DNA from: Elysia chlorotica
Lineage: Eukaryota; Mollusca; Gastropoda; Plakobranchidae
Direction of reading: 5' to 3'
Assembly (NCBI GenBank): GCA_003991915.1
Contig: RQTK01000142.1
Coordinates: 236,281-300,280 of the forward strand
Length of the DNA: 64,000 bases
Shown: positions 1 through 12,655 of the stretch, piece after piece
How the letters are laid out: every line of letters begins with the position of its first letter
How positions within the stretch are numbered: position 1 is the first letter of the stretch
The notes under the pieces: model-generated
The model's input: the letters and a program-made list of their open reading frames with translations, nothing else
The model's database searches: none
What the model was told of the DNA's origin: nothing
Program-made: the position numbers and the translations under genes

Positions 1-419
1 GTACTCAAATATTTCGAAATGATCGAACTTTTTCTCAACTGGAAAAGCAAGCTTTACGAATGTAGGAAATGTGTTGGTCTAAAGATAGTCTTGTAATCAT
101 AGTTACGCCTATATTTCATTTGATGTGCGATGGCACGATAACCCTTAGCTTGATGAAATAACTTGCTTTGTTTTAATTGGCGTTCCGATGACATTTTCAC
201 CCTCAATTAATTTTCATTTATTAGCAGCAATACTAAATGACACGTATTATTTTAACCAGTCTTTTAGCATTTGAATAGCAGTGGAACATATAGCCTATAC
301 AGTTTTGATGTTGGGCGTTAAACTAACTCAACAACTCGTGCTGATACGTAGCATAAGAAGCAATTGAAAACTGTACTCTTTGTGGTGGATATCTGAGACA
401 AGGATTTTTTTATTTTTTT

Positions 420-491
420 GGGGGGGGGGGGGGGGGGGGGGGGAAAAGAAACAATAAATATGAAAGGGTTTTTTTTTGGGGGGGGGGGGGG
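420..491 (+). repeat. Two T-tract/G-tract junctions
   Basis: A run of 24 G (420-443) follows a T-rich stretch, and a second run of 14 G (478-491) follows eight T. The apparent proline-rich protein on the opposite strand is only the complement of these tracts. Confidence 0.9.
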
Positions 492-2014
492 TAGTGGAGG
501 TAAAATGATTAAATGATCAATGGCATTGATTGCTGCCGAAAGGTCCAAGAGAAAGAAATGAGCTTATCCTTTTTTAATATGTAGCAGAAAAAATGTAAGA
601 ATTTACTTTGAAAAAACGAGTAGAGATTATTTTTTTACAAGATGAAATGCTATATAGCTACAAACAACATTCTCTAAAATTTTTGTGAGAAAGGATAAGT
701 TAGACGCAAGGCGGCACATTTTGTAGGATACATTGTATTGCGATCTAGATTGGTTTCCTTTAGAAAAGGGCTCAAGAATCTCTTGAAAACAGCTGTGGAC
801 GATCCCAGTCGAGAATCATAAAAAAAAAAAAGTAATCCATAAAAAGTCACAGGGCAGTGGTACATGCACACAAAAGGTTAAATGTGGGCCTATTTGAATT
901 CAAGTACCCTATAAAGAAAAAACATAGACCGTAAATTGTTCCTTTTCCGCAAGTTTATTTGTCGGGTTAAAGTAGCTGTGGACAGAAATTTCAAATTAAA
1001 AAGAGTAAAAGAAATGCAAATAGACTTTAAGAATGAAAAGCAAAAAGGCAGACGCTGGGGCATTCACTGTGGACTGCTAGGTGGATTTCATCCTCATAGC
1101 ACTAGCGCTTTAAACGTAATATAATTCTTCTGTGCTGTGGAGTGTCCACTCCTGTGGAAAGGGCGATCCCAAGCCCATTATCATAACGGGCTCCTGGTTA
1201 AATAATTATTTACATCCGTCACTATAATCTTTTAAAAACAAAAACGAGAAAAAAACACACCTGCAGATGCAAATGCAGAGGGGGGATCATTAAGCCCATA
1301 ATTATGAATATTAGTAAAAGAAAAACAATACTAAAGTCTGTACCGCATGTACTTGTCAAGTCAAAAGCAATTTATATCCTGCATTCATGTATCAAGGTTT
1401 TGCGAAGCTTTCAACTGCACCCTGATGTTTTTAACTCGCCAATTAATGATTATCTTCTCCCACAACAGTCGTTGAAACACCCGGGCGATCTCCACACGAC
1501 ATGTAGTGAAATTAGCAGCTGCTCATTATCGAAGGGATCGTAATCAAAGGTCGGGTGACAATATCAGCAGTCAGCACATCGATAGTCGACTATTCTAAGA
1601 AATCGTTTTCAATAATAGTCGAAAGCATCAATATCCGTTTCGATTACTAACATTATCACCCTCAATCGATGTCACGTTTGAATCAGAAAGCTGATATCTA
1701 AATCTAGAGCAAGACAGGTGCCTACTAGAATATATGTAAACCGTGACGCATTGCTCTCTTTCTCTGCGTAGGCTTAAGAGTGGCGTCGGTCACACAAGTC
1801 ATTTTAACTCAAGGTGTTTTGAAACTTACCTCCACATGATATAGAACGAACTGAATTAGACTAGAGGCTAGCAGTACGACCAACGTTAACCATTCGTACC
1901 CCCCTCTCATGCACGCAGTAAGCTGAATCCTTTTCAAAGAATGATAATGAAACATTGCAATCCATTAATGAACACGAATGTTTAGAAACCACACCAGAAA
2001 CATCAGGATTTAGA

Positions 2015-2066
2015 TGCATATGCCCAAAGATTTAAAGAGGTGCATATGCCCAAAGATTTAAAGAGG
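2015..2066 (+). repeat. 26-bp tandem duplication
   Basis: Two identical 26-base copies (2015-2040 and 2041-2066), beginning TGCATATGCC and ending AAAGAGG, lie head to tail. The perfect identity suggests a recent slippage or duplication. Confidence 0.9.
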
Positions 2067-2789
2067 TGACCTCTCTCACTGATCTCGAAAAAAAGTAAAT
2101 TTCTATCTAGCACTAGAACTCCATAAAAGGGCTAGTTCCTAGAGGCATCTTTTTATAGAAAGGAGGAAAAGGAACGGGAAAAAAAAACTTTATGTGCAGT
2201 CCTTTTCATAAAAAAAATAGTCAACAAAATATATAGCCTAGTTTCAGTTAAGATTTTACAAATTTGGTCAATTGGCACGAAGAATGACCATATGACGCTA
2301 AACCGTTACTGTTTCGCGAATCGGTATACTAGATATCTACTTACATTGTTTCAATACATAGGAGGATAATATTATTATGTATCAACGAATTAAACCAATC
2401 TCAAGAGAGTTGCGTCATTGATAGCAATTCATATCTCTACCTTAAACCAAAACACCGTTGAATGCCAACTAATACAGTGTCACTGGCTTACGGAAAAGAT
2501 GTCACCCCCGTATAATTATTTTAAATTATAACACCATTATTAAATACATGTAGGGCCTAATTGGGAAGGGAAGGGGCGACATACAATTTTTATTAACAGG
2601 ACGTAAACTAGTTCTTTAATATAGACTTTATTGAAATGGGCATTTGCAAGGAACGTTGAGTTTTGAATTGAAGCTTCAACGATATCAGAATCGGGAACCG
2701 AGCGAGCGCTCCTAGTTCTCGTCACAGGTGTGATGCGCGGCTTCCTGCCCCTTACCTCTCCGCACTAACATTCAAGTTCCACTGTTCAG

Positions 2790-2797
2790 TGACGTCA
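2790..2797. promoter_or_regulatory. Palindromic CRE, TGACGTCA
   Basis: A full CREB/ATF consensus palindrome in a locally GC-richer patch (about 2690-2800). It could mark a promoter of the zinc-finger gene about 1.8 kb upstream of the shared exon. One 8-base match in 64 kb is close to chance expectation, so support is weak. Confidence 0.25.
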
Positions 2798-3321
2798 CTG
2801 AGCTATCTAATGCCATTATTAAACATATGTGATATAAACAAAGTGATTGTTCTCTTTTTAATCATTCTCCAAATGCTTTAAAATCGCCTACATTCACAAG
2901 GGTGCCATGCCATATGGCCTACTTCTGGGACAATGAAAATCCATTGAAGATGTTCTTTCATATTGAAAATGAAATATCGATTCTTCTAGGTAAATAACCG
3001 AGATTTTTACAGTTATCGATACTGCCAGGATATTAGCCAACGCTTCAGACGCCATTACTAAAAGCAGAAAATGCCTCTAGGAAAAAATAGATTTATAATT
3101 ACTGATCATCATTTATAAGTTAATCGCCCTCATTTCCACCAGTGCCAGAATAAATTCTTAAAGCAAATCACACACACAGAAAAAGTAGGTAAGATTACAT
3201 CTCGATTATGTTTTTTATCTAGAAATGGAATACCGAACAGGGGCATCTTGAGACATAGAATCTAGACTCTAGAATAATCATAGACCTAATCCTAACCCAT
3301 AGCCTTATATCGTAGTCGTAC

Positions 3322-3681
3322 CATACCCCTAGAACCCTAAAGATAGCCACTTAGCATGAGCTAACTATTACATAATTGGGTCGAAATGTGGGTGTCGATA
3401 CCTAATGGGCCATTGAAAATACAGTTAAAGGTATTTTGCATATTGCATTTTGTTTGAAAATAATAAAAAAACGAATATATACCTTTATATATGTTTTTGT
3501 TGCTATATAATATTTGTGTGAATTATGGTTAAAATAAAAAAATGATTATTATTATTAACAGTTTTGCGTGTTTTTACTGGAATTGTGACATTGGAGTGTC
3601 AAATAAATAGGCTAGTTTTAGATCTAGGTCTCTTAGTGCTACATCTATACATGTGGCTATCTTTAGGGTTCTAGGGGTATG
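3322..3681. mobile_element. Foldback/MITE-like element with 29-bp inverted repeats
   Basis: Positions 3322-3350 and 3653-3681 are perfect reverse complements over 29 bases (CATACCCCTAG... against ...CTAGGGGTATG), enclosing about 302 bases with no open frame. The size and structure fit a non-autonomous DNA transposon. I could not identify a target-site duplication. Confidence 0.6.
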
Positions 3682-4562
3682 CTTGAAAACTGCCAAACTG
3701 AGAGCAAAGATGAATTGCCATGTTACTGCATGAGAGAGCAAAAGTGAAGTGGGCTTTGTCTTGGGTGGCTGAATGGGAGGCTAGAATCTAGTACACAAGT
3801 GCATTGTGCAAAACATGTGTACCAATAAAGAAAATTTTATACTGGTAGATTTACTGACTGATATAAAATTATAATCTACCTGTAATGTATACGGATAAAC
3901 AAAATTATATATTGGTACCCGTGTACATATAAATGGTTTTGTTTAGGCGTACCCGTGTACGAATAGACACTGCGAAAGCGCAAAACCATTCATTCATTTA
4001 TAAAACTGAGATTGTAAAGACAGTATGTTACTACCTTATATTGAAGTATGAGTAATAGTAGGTTTTTAAAGTTCTTTGTCTTTACTTTTCAAATAAATCA
4101 CTGAGCAAATTCCATGAAATATGAAGGTCAAAATCAACAATAATGGATCCTGGACAACTTTTTCAAAATTGTAATTTGTCAGTAAAAATGTTTAAAATGC
4201 CAGAACAATGTTATTAAATCAACTGCCAGTTTGCCGATATGATGAACAGAGAGAAGGAGAAACACTTGTGCTTTCAACACATATCATTAGGAAAAGAAGC
4301 GGAAGATAACCTTGGGATGTTTGCATATCATGTTAATGGACACAATAACTTTAAAATAAGCAATTAGTTCAGTGTTAGATTTTGGTCAATAGAATTTGAA
4401 AAGAAAAACATCACAATCATTCTTGAAATCAGTTTTTGTTTTATCTTTTAGAGTAATGGAATTAAATTATTGCCTTTTGTTTTCAAATGTAAAATAAAAA
4501 CTGGAAATCCAGAATGTATACCTTATTTCAGTGTTATTATAAAATCTTTTTCTACTCCTCAG

Positions 4563-5765
4563 GCAAGTCTATCATCATGCCAGATCTTCAGTTTGATGTG
4601 GCTGTGGCCAACAGATTTATTTCCAGCCTGAGCAAATCACTCCAAGCACTTTGTCATGGATGTATGGATTTTGATTCTGGAATAGAGATTGTTGGTTATA
4701 TCAATGTAAATATTGACTGTGGCAGTAAGGTTGACTACGTCCTCAACGAAAAAGTTTCAAAAAGCACCAACAACTCTATGACATTTGTCAGCAACAGTTT
4801 TTTGGCTAAAAAGGATCAACCTAAACAGACTCGTGATGGAGCTTGTTCGCCAATTCATCACTTTGGAAATCAGTCTCACACAGCTTCTCCTCACCACAAA
4901 GTGCGAGGATATTCACATAGTTCCTGGAGCAGGTCTGGCTACCATGGTGTTCATTTTCACAGGGGTGCGCAGAAACGAGGTTTTAATGGCGACTGGCGTG
5001 GTTCTGCTAAACGGCCAAGGCCCTTACACAGTGACCCAGGTTCTGCAGCTCAGTTTTCTTTGCCATCATCAAGCCAAGGATTGCCCGATGAAACTTATAA
5101 TTCTAGTAAACTTGGACATCAACAATACCAAGATCAAAATGCTTTATCCACTCAAAATCAGATCAGTGACACTGAAACGTCGACAATTAATATTAAAAAA
5201 GAGACAGTTGAAGAAAGTGATGAGAATCAAGGTCATTCAGACAACTCGGGACAACATTCGAACTGTGGCGCTTCTGACTTAGGGGATGTTAATATTAAAA
5301 TTGATCCTGATGGTGCACTTGGCACAGATAATGAATCTTTACCAAATACCAAAGCAGACACTTCAGAAAATAGTGACTTTAAGGGAACATTCTTGCAGCC
5401 TACTTCACAAGACAATCAAGAAAGTAGTGACAAAACTCAACCTGAGAGAGGTGATCAAATGCCTATTACAGATCAGCCTGTTAGTTTTGAAACACCTTTT
5501 CCTAACCCTGAATCTCCCTCAGGGGCTGGGGAAGATGAGGCTTCAAACAGTGCGCATGAAACATTTCAGTCCAATACAAATGTAGGTGGAGATGATTCGG
5601 AAGCTAGAACTAGTACAAATGCAGCAGTAGAATATGACACTGCAGCTGAAGAAAGTTCACATTCTGAGTATCCTGACTGCGGGGAGGGCACCAGTTCTGG
5701 TCAATTTGAAGTCATTGAAATTGATGATGAGGATGAAGACATGCAAGCAATGTTTGGAGCTCCCC
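4563..5765 (+). CDS. Shared 5' coding exon of the zinc-finger array gene
   Basis: The acceptor (ctactcctcag) ends at 4562. The donor is CCCC|GTAAGT at 5766. The exon is 1203 nt and both ends are in phase 1, so it is symmetric. The first internal ATG (4577) gives 396 residues to the junction, but the frame is open to the acceptor, so coding may continue upstream. Residues 1-65 look folded, with a cluster of hydrophobic and Cys residues, and I cannot assign a family. Residues about 107-150 are rich in H, R and G and end in a basic KRPRP nuclear-localisation-like motif (145-149). The remainder is acidic and rich in S, N, Q and D. Two SUMO consensus sites are visible, IKKE (Lys207) and IKID (Lys241). 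The SUMO-interacting-type motif VIEIDDEDED (379-388) sits just before the junction. No BTB domain and no zinc finger is present. It probably acts as the constant regulatory half of a nuclear protein whose DNA-binding end is chosen from the downstream exons. Confidence 0.85.
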
Positions 5766-5771
5766 GTAAGT
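5766..5771 (+). promoter_or_regulatory. Common 5' splice site (GTAAGT), phase 1
   Basis: Consensus intron start after C at 5765. It leaves a single C as the first base of the junction codon, so every downstream partner must supply two bases and the junction residue must be His, Gln, Arg, Pro or Leu. Sixteen downstream zinc-finger exons fit this phase at their evident acceptor. No other comparable donor is seen before the stop at 5795-5797. Confidence 0.8.
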
Positions 5772-8700
5772 ATACTAATTTTATTTTATTTTATTGAGAT
5801 TGTTCATGGTATTTGCCAAGTACTCCAAACAGATTTTTAGTTCATGTGCAACACAGTTGCTGCTTGCACAGACAAATAAAACGATTTTGACTGTTTTAAA
5901 CCAGTTAGACAACTAATCCCAATAGTTTCCTAAATTTGCACAGTGGTCTCCGCCCCTTGGGGGAAAAGAAAAGCGGGTTTCTAATGGGTGGAGAAAATGT
6001 GTGGCTGGGGGTCTGCAAATTAGTGTCAGTTCTTAAAGAATAGATATATCTTATATAACATTCCTAGGTTGCCTGAGTAAGTGAGTTGTTTTTATTTTAT
6101 TATTTAATATTGTAATTGTGAGCCTTCAGTTAGGTATTCCAGAGCATTTAAAGTTCTCAATAAAGGCACTTATGAAACTAGTCATCAGAATGCATTAATT
6201 TGTAAAGACACAGAACCTTTGGTAAGAGAAATGATCTCCGGGTTCTATAACTCTGGGGGGTTATAGTTCTACCAACACCGACCCAACTAGTAGGAAAAGA
6301 AAAAGCGGTGGAGATCGAACCCGTAGCCCTCTCTCTCATCACAGACCGCTTGATCTACCCTTGGAAACAGACAGATTTAGATTGAGTTAATGAGTTTTTC
6401 TGAGTTCAAAGGGCTAGATATGAAGAACATAATAATCATCTGTCCATCATAAATTTGTGTTTATTCTTGCAAAAAGTAAACTTACTCCGCAAAACGTATA
6501 ATTATAGTATTCTCGACAGTTTTCAAAATCATTTTTTTTATGTTTTTGCATTTATAATGATACTGTGGTATGTTTTTTAAAGTCAATGTGATTTTGACAC
6601 ACACACAAAATTTTCCTCAATGACGTTTTAAAATTTATTTTTTTATTTCTTTTCAAGTTTCAAAATTATAATTTAAATATATATATATTTTTTTTATAAA
6701 TGACTTATTTAATCTTGCAGTTGCAGGAACTTGTTTAAAGTTTTAAAAAGAAAAGTTTGATTTTCTAGCTTTGATATTCTTAGCAACAAAATTTTGCAAT
6801 ATAGCAGATATCTGCTGGTTTACTTTAGGATCTAAACATGATGCGGAACAAAAATCTTGTATGATGTATACATGTGCTAGGTTCTATTTTAAAATCATTA
6901 TCAAAGCAGGCACCTGGAAAACTTCACATAAAAAGTCAGTCGTTCTAGGTTGGTGTTTGCTTTTAATTGATTTATAAAACTTGTATTCAGTGGGTCAACT
7001 TTCTCATTGGTACTGTTAGTTCATCCTGCATTGCAGTCATTCAAATGGTAGATTTGTCATTCAACATTATATCATAACACTCTTTAAAGCAGTTACGTAG
7101 GATTTTCAAACTCTTTGCTTCAAGTCTATGAGTTATAAATTTTATCGTGGGACGATTCAAAGCTTTTTTCCAAGCATCCATGAGCACTCACTTATATCAG
7201 AACCATTGTTTTCACACTGTGGCTCACTTTACAGTTTACTCTGTATACTTATAATGAAAACTTTCATACTGTATTTCAATTCCTTAAAGTGCAAGACATA
7301 TTTGGAAAACCTTTCTTCCCCAAGTTCACCTTTCAACAAAATTGTAATCCTAGTTACTTAAAAACCTATTCCAATCCCAAGTATTCTTCTGGCCTTTTAC
7401 TGAGGCTTGCCACATACCATGAACAACTCATTTACAATTTCTCTTAATTTTGACCATTTTATTGGAATTGTAGCTTAAAAGTAAAAAGAGGGTATCTGTT
7501 GGGGTTGTTCTAAATGAATTCTTCATGAATTGCAAACATTGTCTGATTTGATTTGATTTACAGTTTTCTTAAAAAAATATTAAGAAAGCTTTATTTCCTA
7601 TTAAATTAATAATAGTTAATTATGATTCTGCTTTTAATTAGCTATAGTTAACACTTTGTGACTTAAGTTATTTGTTTGAAAAAAATGTATGGAATCTTTC
7701 ACTCAGATCATTAAATTAGACGTCGCCATAATTAATGTAATTTGGTTCAGAAGAAGAAAAAAAACATTTTTTGTGTGTTTATCAATATAATCCTTGTAAA
7801 AAAATGTAGGAAGAGTATGAGAAAGAACTGAATTGTACTCTTCAGACACTTCACATTTTCTTTTGATCTATAAGGGATATTAAAACTTCTTAAATCATGT
7901 ACTGGGAACGTCTGGGTGCAGGAGATGAATTGAAATCACAATAATGATTATATAATTTAAATTTAACCATTATATTTTATAGTATAGTTGTAAGTCAAGT
8001 GTGCTAAAAAAATCTCCCAAATACAGTGGAAACTGAGGTAAAATTCAATGAAAACCATCTTTCAGGCCTCATTTTGCTATGTTATCAAAGTCATGGGTAC
8101 ATTTTTAACCTTCATTTGCAAACTCAAAAATTATTTTAAAGAAAACTACATTACAATATAAACTGCCCCCCTCTCCCATAGGCCACTATATACCTATAGT
8201 GGAATGTACTTTATATGTAGAAAATTACACTGTACACAACTGCACACTAAATTTTAATCAGTAAATGAACTTAATTACCATTTGTTGAAAATGTGAAATT
8301 ATATCAACTCAACAGATTGTGGGGTAAGAATAAGCATAGATGTGAATAAGATTTTTTGTGTCTGTGTCGGAAACTGACTTTTCTTTTCCCCCTTTTTTAT
8401 ACAAGTTTCATATAATACTTTGCAAAATGTACAGTAATATTATGTTAATTAGGACTCGTGGTCCTGGAGTTAAAAAGCTAGCATTAGTTTAAAGTATATG
8501 GAGGAAACGTTCTAATAAATTACATATTATTTTTTTGCCATTAACAAAGTAGCATTTCAATTTACAAGATTTGAAAAAAATACTGTACCTCTATTCATGA
8601 GCTTGATTGGAAACCGACTGTTCAATGTGTCACTTAACTTTGATTACAATTCTGTGCAATATGCTGAACTTTTGTTTGTTTTTTCAGTAATTTTCCAGCA

Positions 8701-11700
8701 CTGTTTTTGTTTAAAAGTCAGTAAACCAAAAAGAAAGAAAAAGAAGAAAAAACTTTGTCGCTTTTGTAATAAAACCTTAATAAAGCTGGTTATTTGGTTT
8801 AAGATCATAGGAGATGGTACCTTAAAGGGCCTTGATAGGTAAAATTTATTATTTATCTCTAAGCATTGTCTTTTTTTCAGTTAATGTCTCTGAAAGAAAA
8901 AGAATATTTTTCAGCTATAGTTTACATCAAAGTTTGCATGCCAAGCATCCTTAATGATTTCCCAATCCATATTAAATTAGTAAATAGTAAGCAAAATATT
9001 TTATCTTTTTATAAGTTTTAATTCCAAGAATAACTTTCTTTAGTCTTACTTAGTTGCTAATAAAATAGTCCATGGGAAATTGGTGTCAATCAAAAGCAGC
9101 AGATGTTTCATGTTATCTTAGCAATGTATATAAGCTGTCTTGGAACTACCTTTAAAAAGTAATTACATTTATTTGGGTGACACAGATATTTTTTGTACTG
9201 GGATGTAAACTCAATGTATACTGTCTCTTGAAAGTTACTTTGTCTTTCACTTGAATTAGTTTACTACTGAGGGTGCTTGGTCACAATGAACTTAAAAGTT
9301 TGTAAAAAAATAATACTTCATGCATTTTTAAGAACATCAGGATCAAACTCCAGCTCTTTAATATGTTTTGATAGGTCTCTAATTTAAAACAACTAGGCAT
9401 TGCAATTGTATGCAGCTGTTCTGTCTTTAAATCTGAAAGAAATAACATTTTAAGTGTTTTGTCTGAATAGAGTAATTGTACAGTGTGCATGTGCACTTTT
9501 TGGTGAATGTTTATAATCAAATGTGAACTATAATCATGTAATTCTAAGCTGTATGTAAAGAATACAATAACTGTATTGGAATTAATAGTTGGTTATTATA
9601 TTTTCTCACAGGAACAACCATAACATTATATGAAAAATTAAGAAAACTCTACCAAGCCTTTATTTCTGAAAACTTTTTTCATTCCCCAACAATGCTTGAT
9701 ATTTTTTAAGAGACTTTATACAGTTCTGTCAGTACTGTATCTGCTGTTTATAACGTTACATTATAAAATGTTCAATTTGAATCATATCATTAAAAAAATT
9801 GCATTGCGTGTAGAGATTACTTATGCTTATCCATGATTGTTTTTAGATTTGTTTCAAATGTTTTCAGTCTGAAGAGAATCATGTTATGTATCATCCCTTA
9901 AGCAAGTTTTAAGACTGAATAGTAGTAGAATAGGTTTTCCTTCTTGTTTTTGAAAATATTTCATGTTTTCATATTTTTGTGTGTGCGGCTAATAGAACCA
10001 CAAAATTATGTTGTTGACTTGCTATTTGTATAATCTTTGTGATTTCGTGATTTTGATGCTATTTTAATATGGATATATCTTGTGACAGAAGAGTTGAAGA
10101 TTTTATTTTGGAGACGCACTCCTGTCCCCACCAATTGACAACCGAACAGATTGATACTTAATGAGAAAACTTTTTTTGTTGTTGCAATTTATAGTCTTTT
10201 GTGAAACATGAAACAGAAATTATGTTTCTTGTCACAATGCAATATTATTTTTAAATGAACATCACATCTATAATGATACATCTTATATTTTTCATTAAAT
10301 CTAACAAGGCAGAAGTAGTAACAAATCATATAATTTTTAGAAGTTCCAGGTTAGGTGTTTAACTAGTTATAAATTTAAAATAGACTCACAGTCTTTAATT
10401 CATGAATGTTACCTACCTAGAATCACAAAAAGATTATGAAGTGTCATAGCTCTTTGCAACTTAGCAGTCATTAGGTTTAATTACAATTATATTGGTGTTT
10501 TTCTCATCTCATAATTATTTTCAAACAATAGTAATTGTTTTACAATTGACGGATACACTTTTGTTTCCAAGAAAGTTTTCTCATCAAATTGAGGTAAGGA
10601 TCTTTATAGAGCTTTTATAGAAATTTTGATTTTCATGCGTGCTTTATGATTTGATATTGAGAAGTTTTTTATTTATTTTTTTTTTAATAGATATTTTATG
10701 TAGTACCTTTTAGATTTAAAGAAATAAGCCACATGGTGAATACTTATCAGAAAATATAATGCGTACTTTTTGTGATTTATATGAAACACTTTTAGTCTTT
10801 TTGTTTAATATTCAGGGAACAATAAGCAAGTTTGTTCATTAAGTTTTACACATACAGAGGAGTTAACCCCCCATGTCATTTTCAAAACAGATGTACAGGG
10901 AAACATTGTCTGGAATTGGAAAGATTATTTTGGAAATAAAAGATGTGGCTCTCTTCTACTGTCAATTGATAACCCTTGCTATTTAAGTATTAAATTCCTA
11001 AATACAGAATGTGTAGATGTAAAGTAAATGAAAGGCAAACATGTGATTGTTTTCCCAAGTCATTAAGGAAGGGGCAACAGCCCAGCTTCGATCACATTTA
11101 CTCATCTCCTACTTTCATCGTCAACACTAGACTCCGTCTGTATGTCTGTCAGTCATCTTTCTTTCTTCAACAGTTTTAAAACCAGCTATATACATATATA
11201 TTATTAACTTTGTCTTTTCTGTCTTGCTTAATGTTTACACTTCTAAGAAAATACATTTAGAGCAAACTGGATTGAACGTAACTGTTTTATTACATTGCTC
11301 ACTCAGAGTCGAGGAATAAGGGTTCTTCTCTTCTCTTTTTCTGTCCCGCCCATATACCCATCATCTGCCAGCTGTCACTTTTTTTTTACACCCAATTCTT
11401 TTCTACTTCTCAGAGATGAGGAATACGCTGGAAATACAGACCACTTAAATCTTATGGCTCTTTAGTTTTTGCCATGAGTTCAGTGAGAAATGTTGTCAAA
11501 TGACTCACTGCCCTATCATGGTTTTATACTTACAATAGTGTGATTACACTTCTTTGTTTTAATTTGTCAGATAGGTGAAAGAATTATGAAAAGACTAGAA
11601 GTTTCAAGTGGTGACATAAGGTTGATAAACGTTTAAGATAATAATAAGAAAAACAATCACCAGTCATAATGTATAAATGTATGTCTGTGTGTTATCTTTC

Positions 11701-11708
11701 TCTTGCAG
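5772..11708 (+). other. First intron of the array gene
   Basis: 5.9 kb of AT-rich sequence with no convincing exon. It contains a reverse SINE fragment near 6240-6365 and several short chance open frames. A weak lysine-rich frame at 8597-8842 is not credible as a gene. Confidence 0.6.
6237..6365 (-). mobile_element. tRNA-derived SINE fragment, reverse
   Basis: It contains the complement of the central block shared with the other copies (CCAACACCGACCCAACTAG) and a reverse B-box-like word (ATCGAACCCGTAG). It is shorter and more diverged than the copies at 12.4 and 57.9 kb. Confidence 0.6.
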
Positions 11709-12109
11709 AAAACGCCTCTACCTCAAGCAATCAAGCAAAGAACATAGTATTCTCAATGCGGGCACAAGAAAGCCATGGAAACTGGCCTTCCTCTTCTAAA
11801 TCTTTGTCTTTGCCCAAAGATTCCGCATTTGTTTTTGATAAAGATCGGGAAGTTTATTCTTGTCCAGTGTGTAGAAAAGAGTATAAATCCTATTCGGGAG
11901 CTCGGCATCATTACAAGATCAAGCATTGTGGGTTGTTTGATCATTATTGTCAAGTTTGTGGGAAAGGATTCCAGCAACGTTCTCATCTGAAGTCCCACAT
12001 GTCAATTCATATGCAGCACAAAGAATATAAATGTGACATCTGTGGCTTTCAATATGTTCACAAAACATCGCTCACAGCTCATCAGAAGATGACTCATGGA
12101 ATATATTAG
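11709..12109 (+). CDS. E1: alternative terminal exon with three C2H2 fingers
   Basis: The acceptor tctttctcttgcag ends at 11708; with the shared C the junction codon is CAA (Gln). The exon adds 133 residues. After about 55 Ser-rich residues come three C2H2 fingers: CPVC, CQVC with the conserved CGKGF, and CDIC. Third-finger helix contacts at -1,2,3,6 are H,T,S,A. Unlike most of the array the protein stops about 2 residues after the last finger, with no C2HC tail, and its first-finger spacing differs. It is therefore an early-branching or separately specialised member. AATAAA at 12249 followed by a T-rich stretch gives a plausible private polyadenylation site. Confidence 0.85.
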
Positions 12110-12248
12110 TTTTTTTGTTTTTTTTAGACAAGCCTGCAGCATGTACAGGAAGTACAGTTGTGTCCTTTAAGTATGCACTAAAATTATAACCTACACTACC
12201 CATGGTATTAAGTAAATTTGTATGTCAAGTTACAAGACATGTTGCAGC

Positions 12249-12254
12249 AATAAA
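12249..12254 (+). terminator. Polyadenylation signal AATAAA for E1
   Basis: Lies 140 bases after the E1 stop and is followed by a T-rich downstream element (tcacttgttttttcctttg). Confidence 0.6.
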
Positions 12255-12429
12255 TTTTGCTCACTTGTTTTTTCCTTTGCATATTCAAGCCAGTGAATTA
12301 GCTTACGTTGATATTTCTCATTGGAAAAAATAATGTTTTATGCAATGCAAACTTTTAAGGGAAATTAAGAGGTAGGATTAAAAGTACCGAATTAAAGATA
12401 GAACCTGTGACTTAAATACAAATTCTTTC

Positions 12430-12655
12430 ATAATTTGCGGTGGCTCTGGGGTAGAACATCGGCTTCCGGTGCAAAAGGTCCGGGTTCGAGCCCTGGCTTT
12501 TTCACTCCCTACTGGTTGGGTTGGTGTCAGTTTAATGTGACCGGATGCACATAAAATTGTCAGACGTCAGTCTTGGGGTCCGTCCACAATAAGCCTATAT
12601 AGTGCTGGTGTTGTACGTCACGTGAAAACAACTTAACTTACAATGTTTAATTTAA
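12430..12655 (+). mobile_element. tRNA-derived SINE, forward copy
   Basis: A tRNA-like head with a B box (GGTTCGAGCCC, 12483-12493), followed by a central conserved block (CTACTGGTTGGGTTGGTGTC) and a body ending in AACTTAACTTAC. Related copies lie at 6.2, 44.0, 46.4 and 57.9 kb. This is a SINE and not a tRNA gene, because the acceptor stem is not completed and the body continues. Confidence 0.8.

Larger units (their letters stand above)
1..4562. other. 5' noncoding region upstream of the shared exon
   Basis: No convincing coding exon is seen on either strand. It holds poly-G tracts (420-443 and 478-491), a 26-base tandem duplication, a palindromic CRE and an inverted-repeat element, listed separately. 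It is probably upstream intron or promoter of the zinc-finger gene, since the shared exon begins with a splice acceptor and so needs at least one exon further 5'. Confidence 0.5.

Noticed and set aside
318-548. Minus-strand proline-rich small protein
   Set aside because: It is only the complement of the two poly-G tracts; no other coding sign.
4563-5765. BTB/POZ domain in the shared exon
   Set aside because: Expected from lola, but the translated exon shows no BTB-like fold pattern; only a short unassigned N-terminal region and disordered acidic sequence.
12430-12510. tRNA gene
   Set aside because: A B box is present, but the sequence continues into a SINE body with the family's central block and the acceptor stem is not completed.
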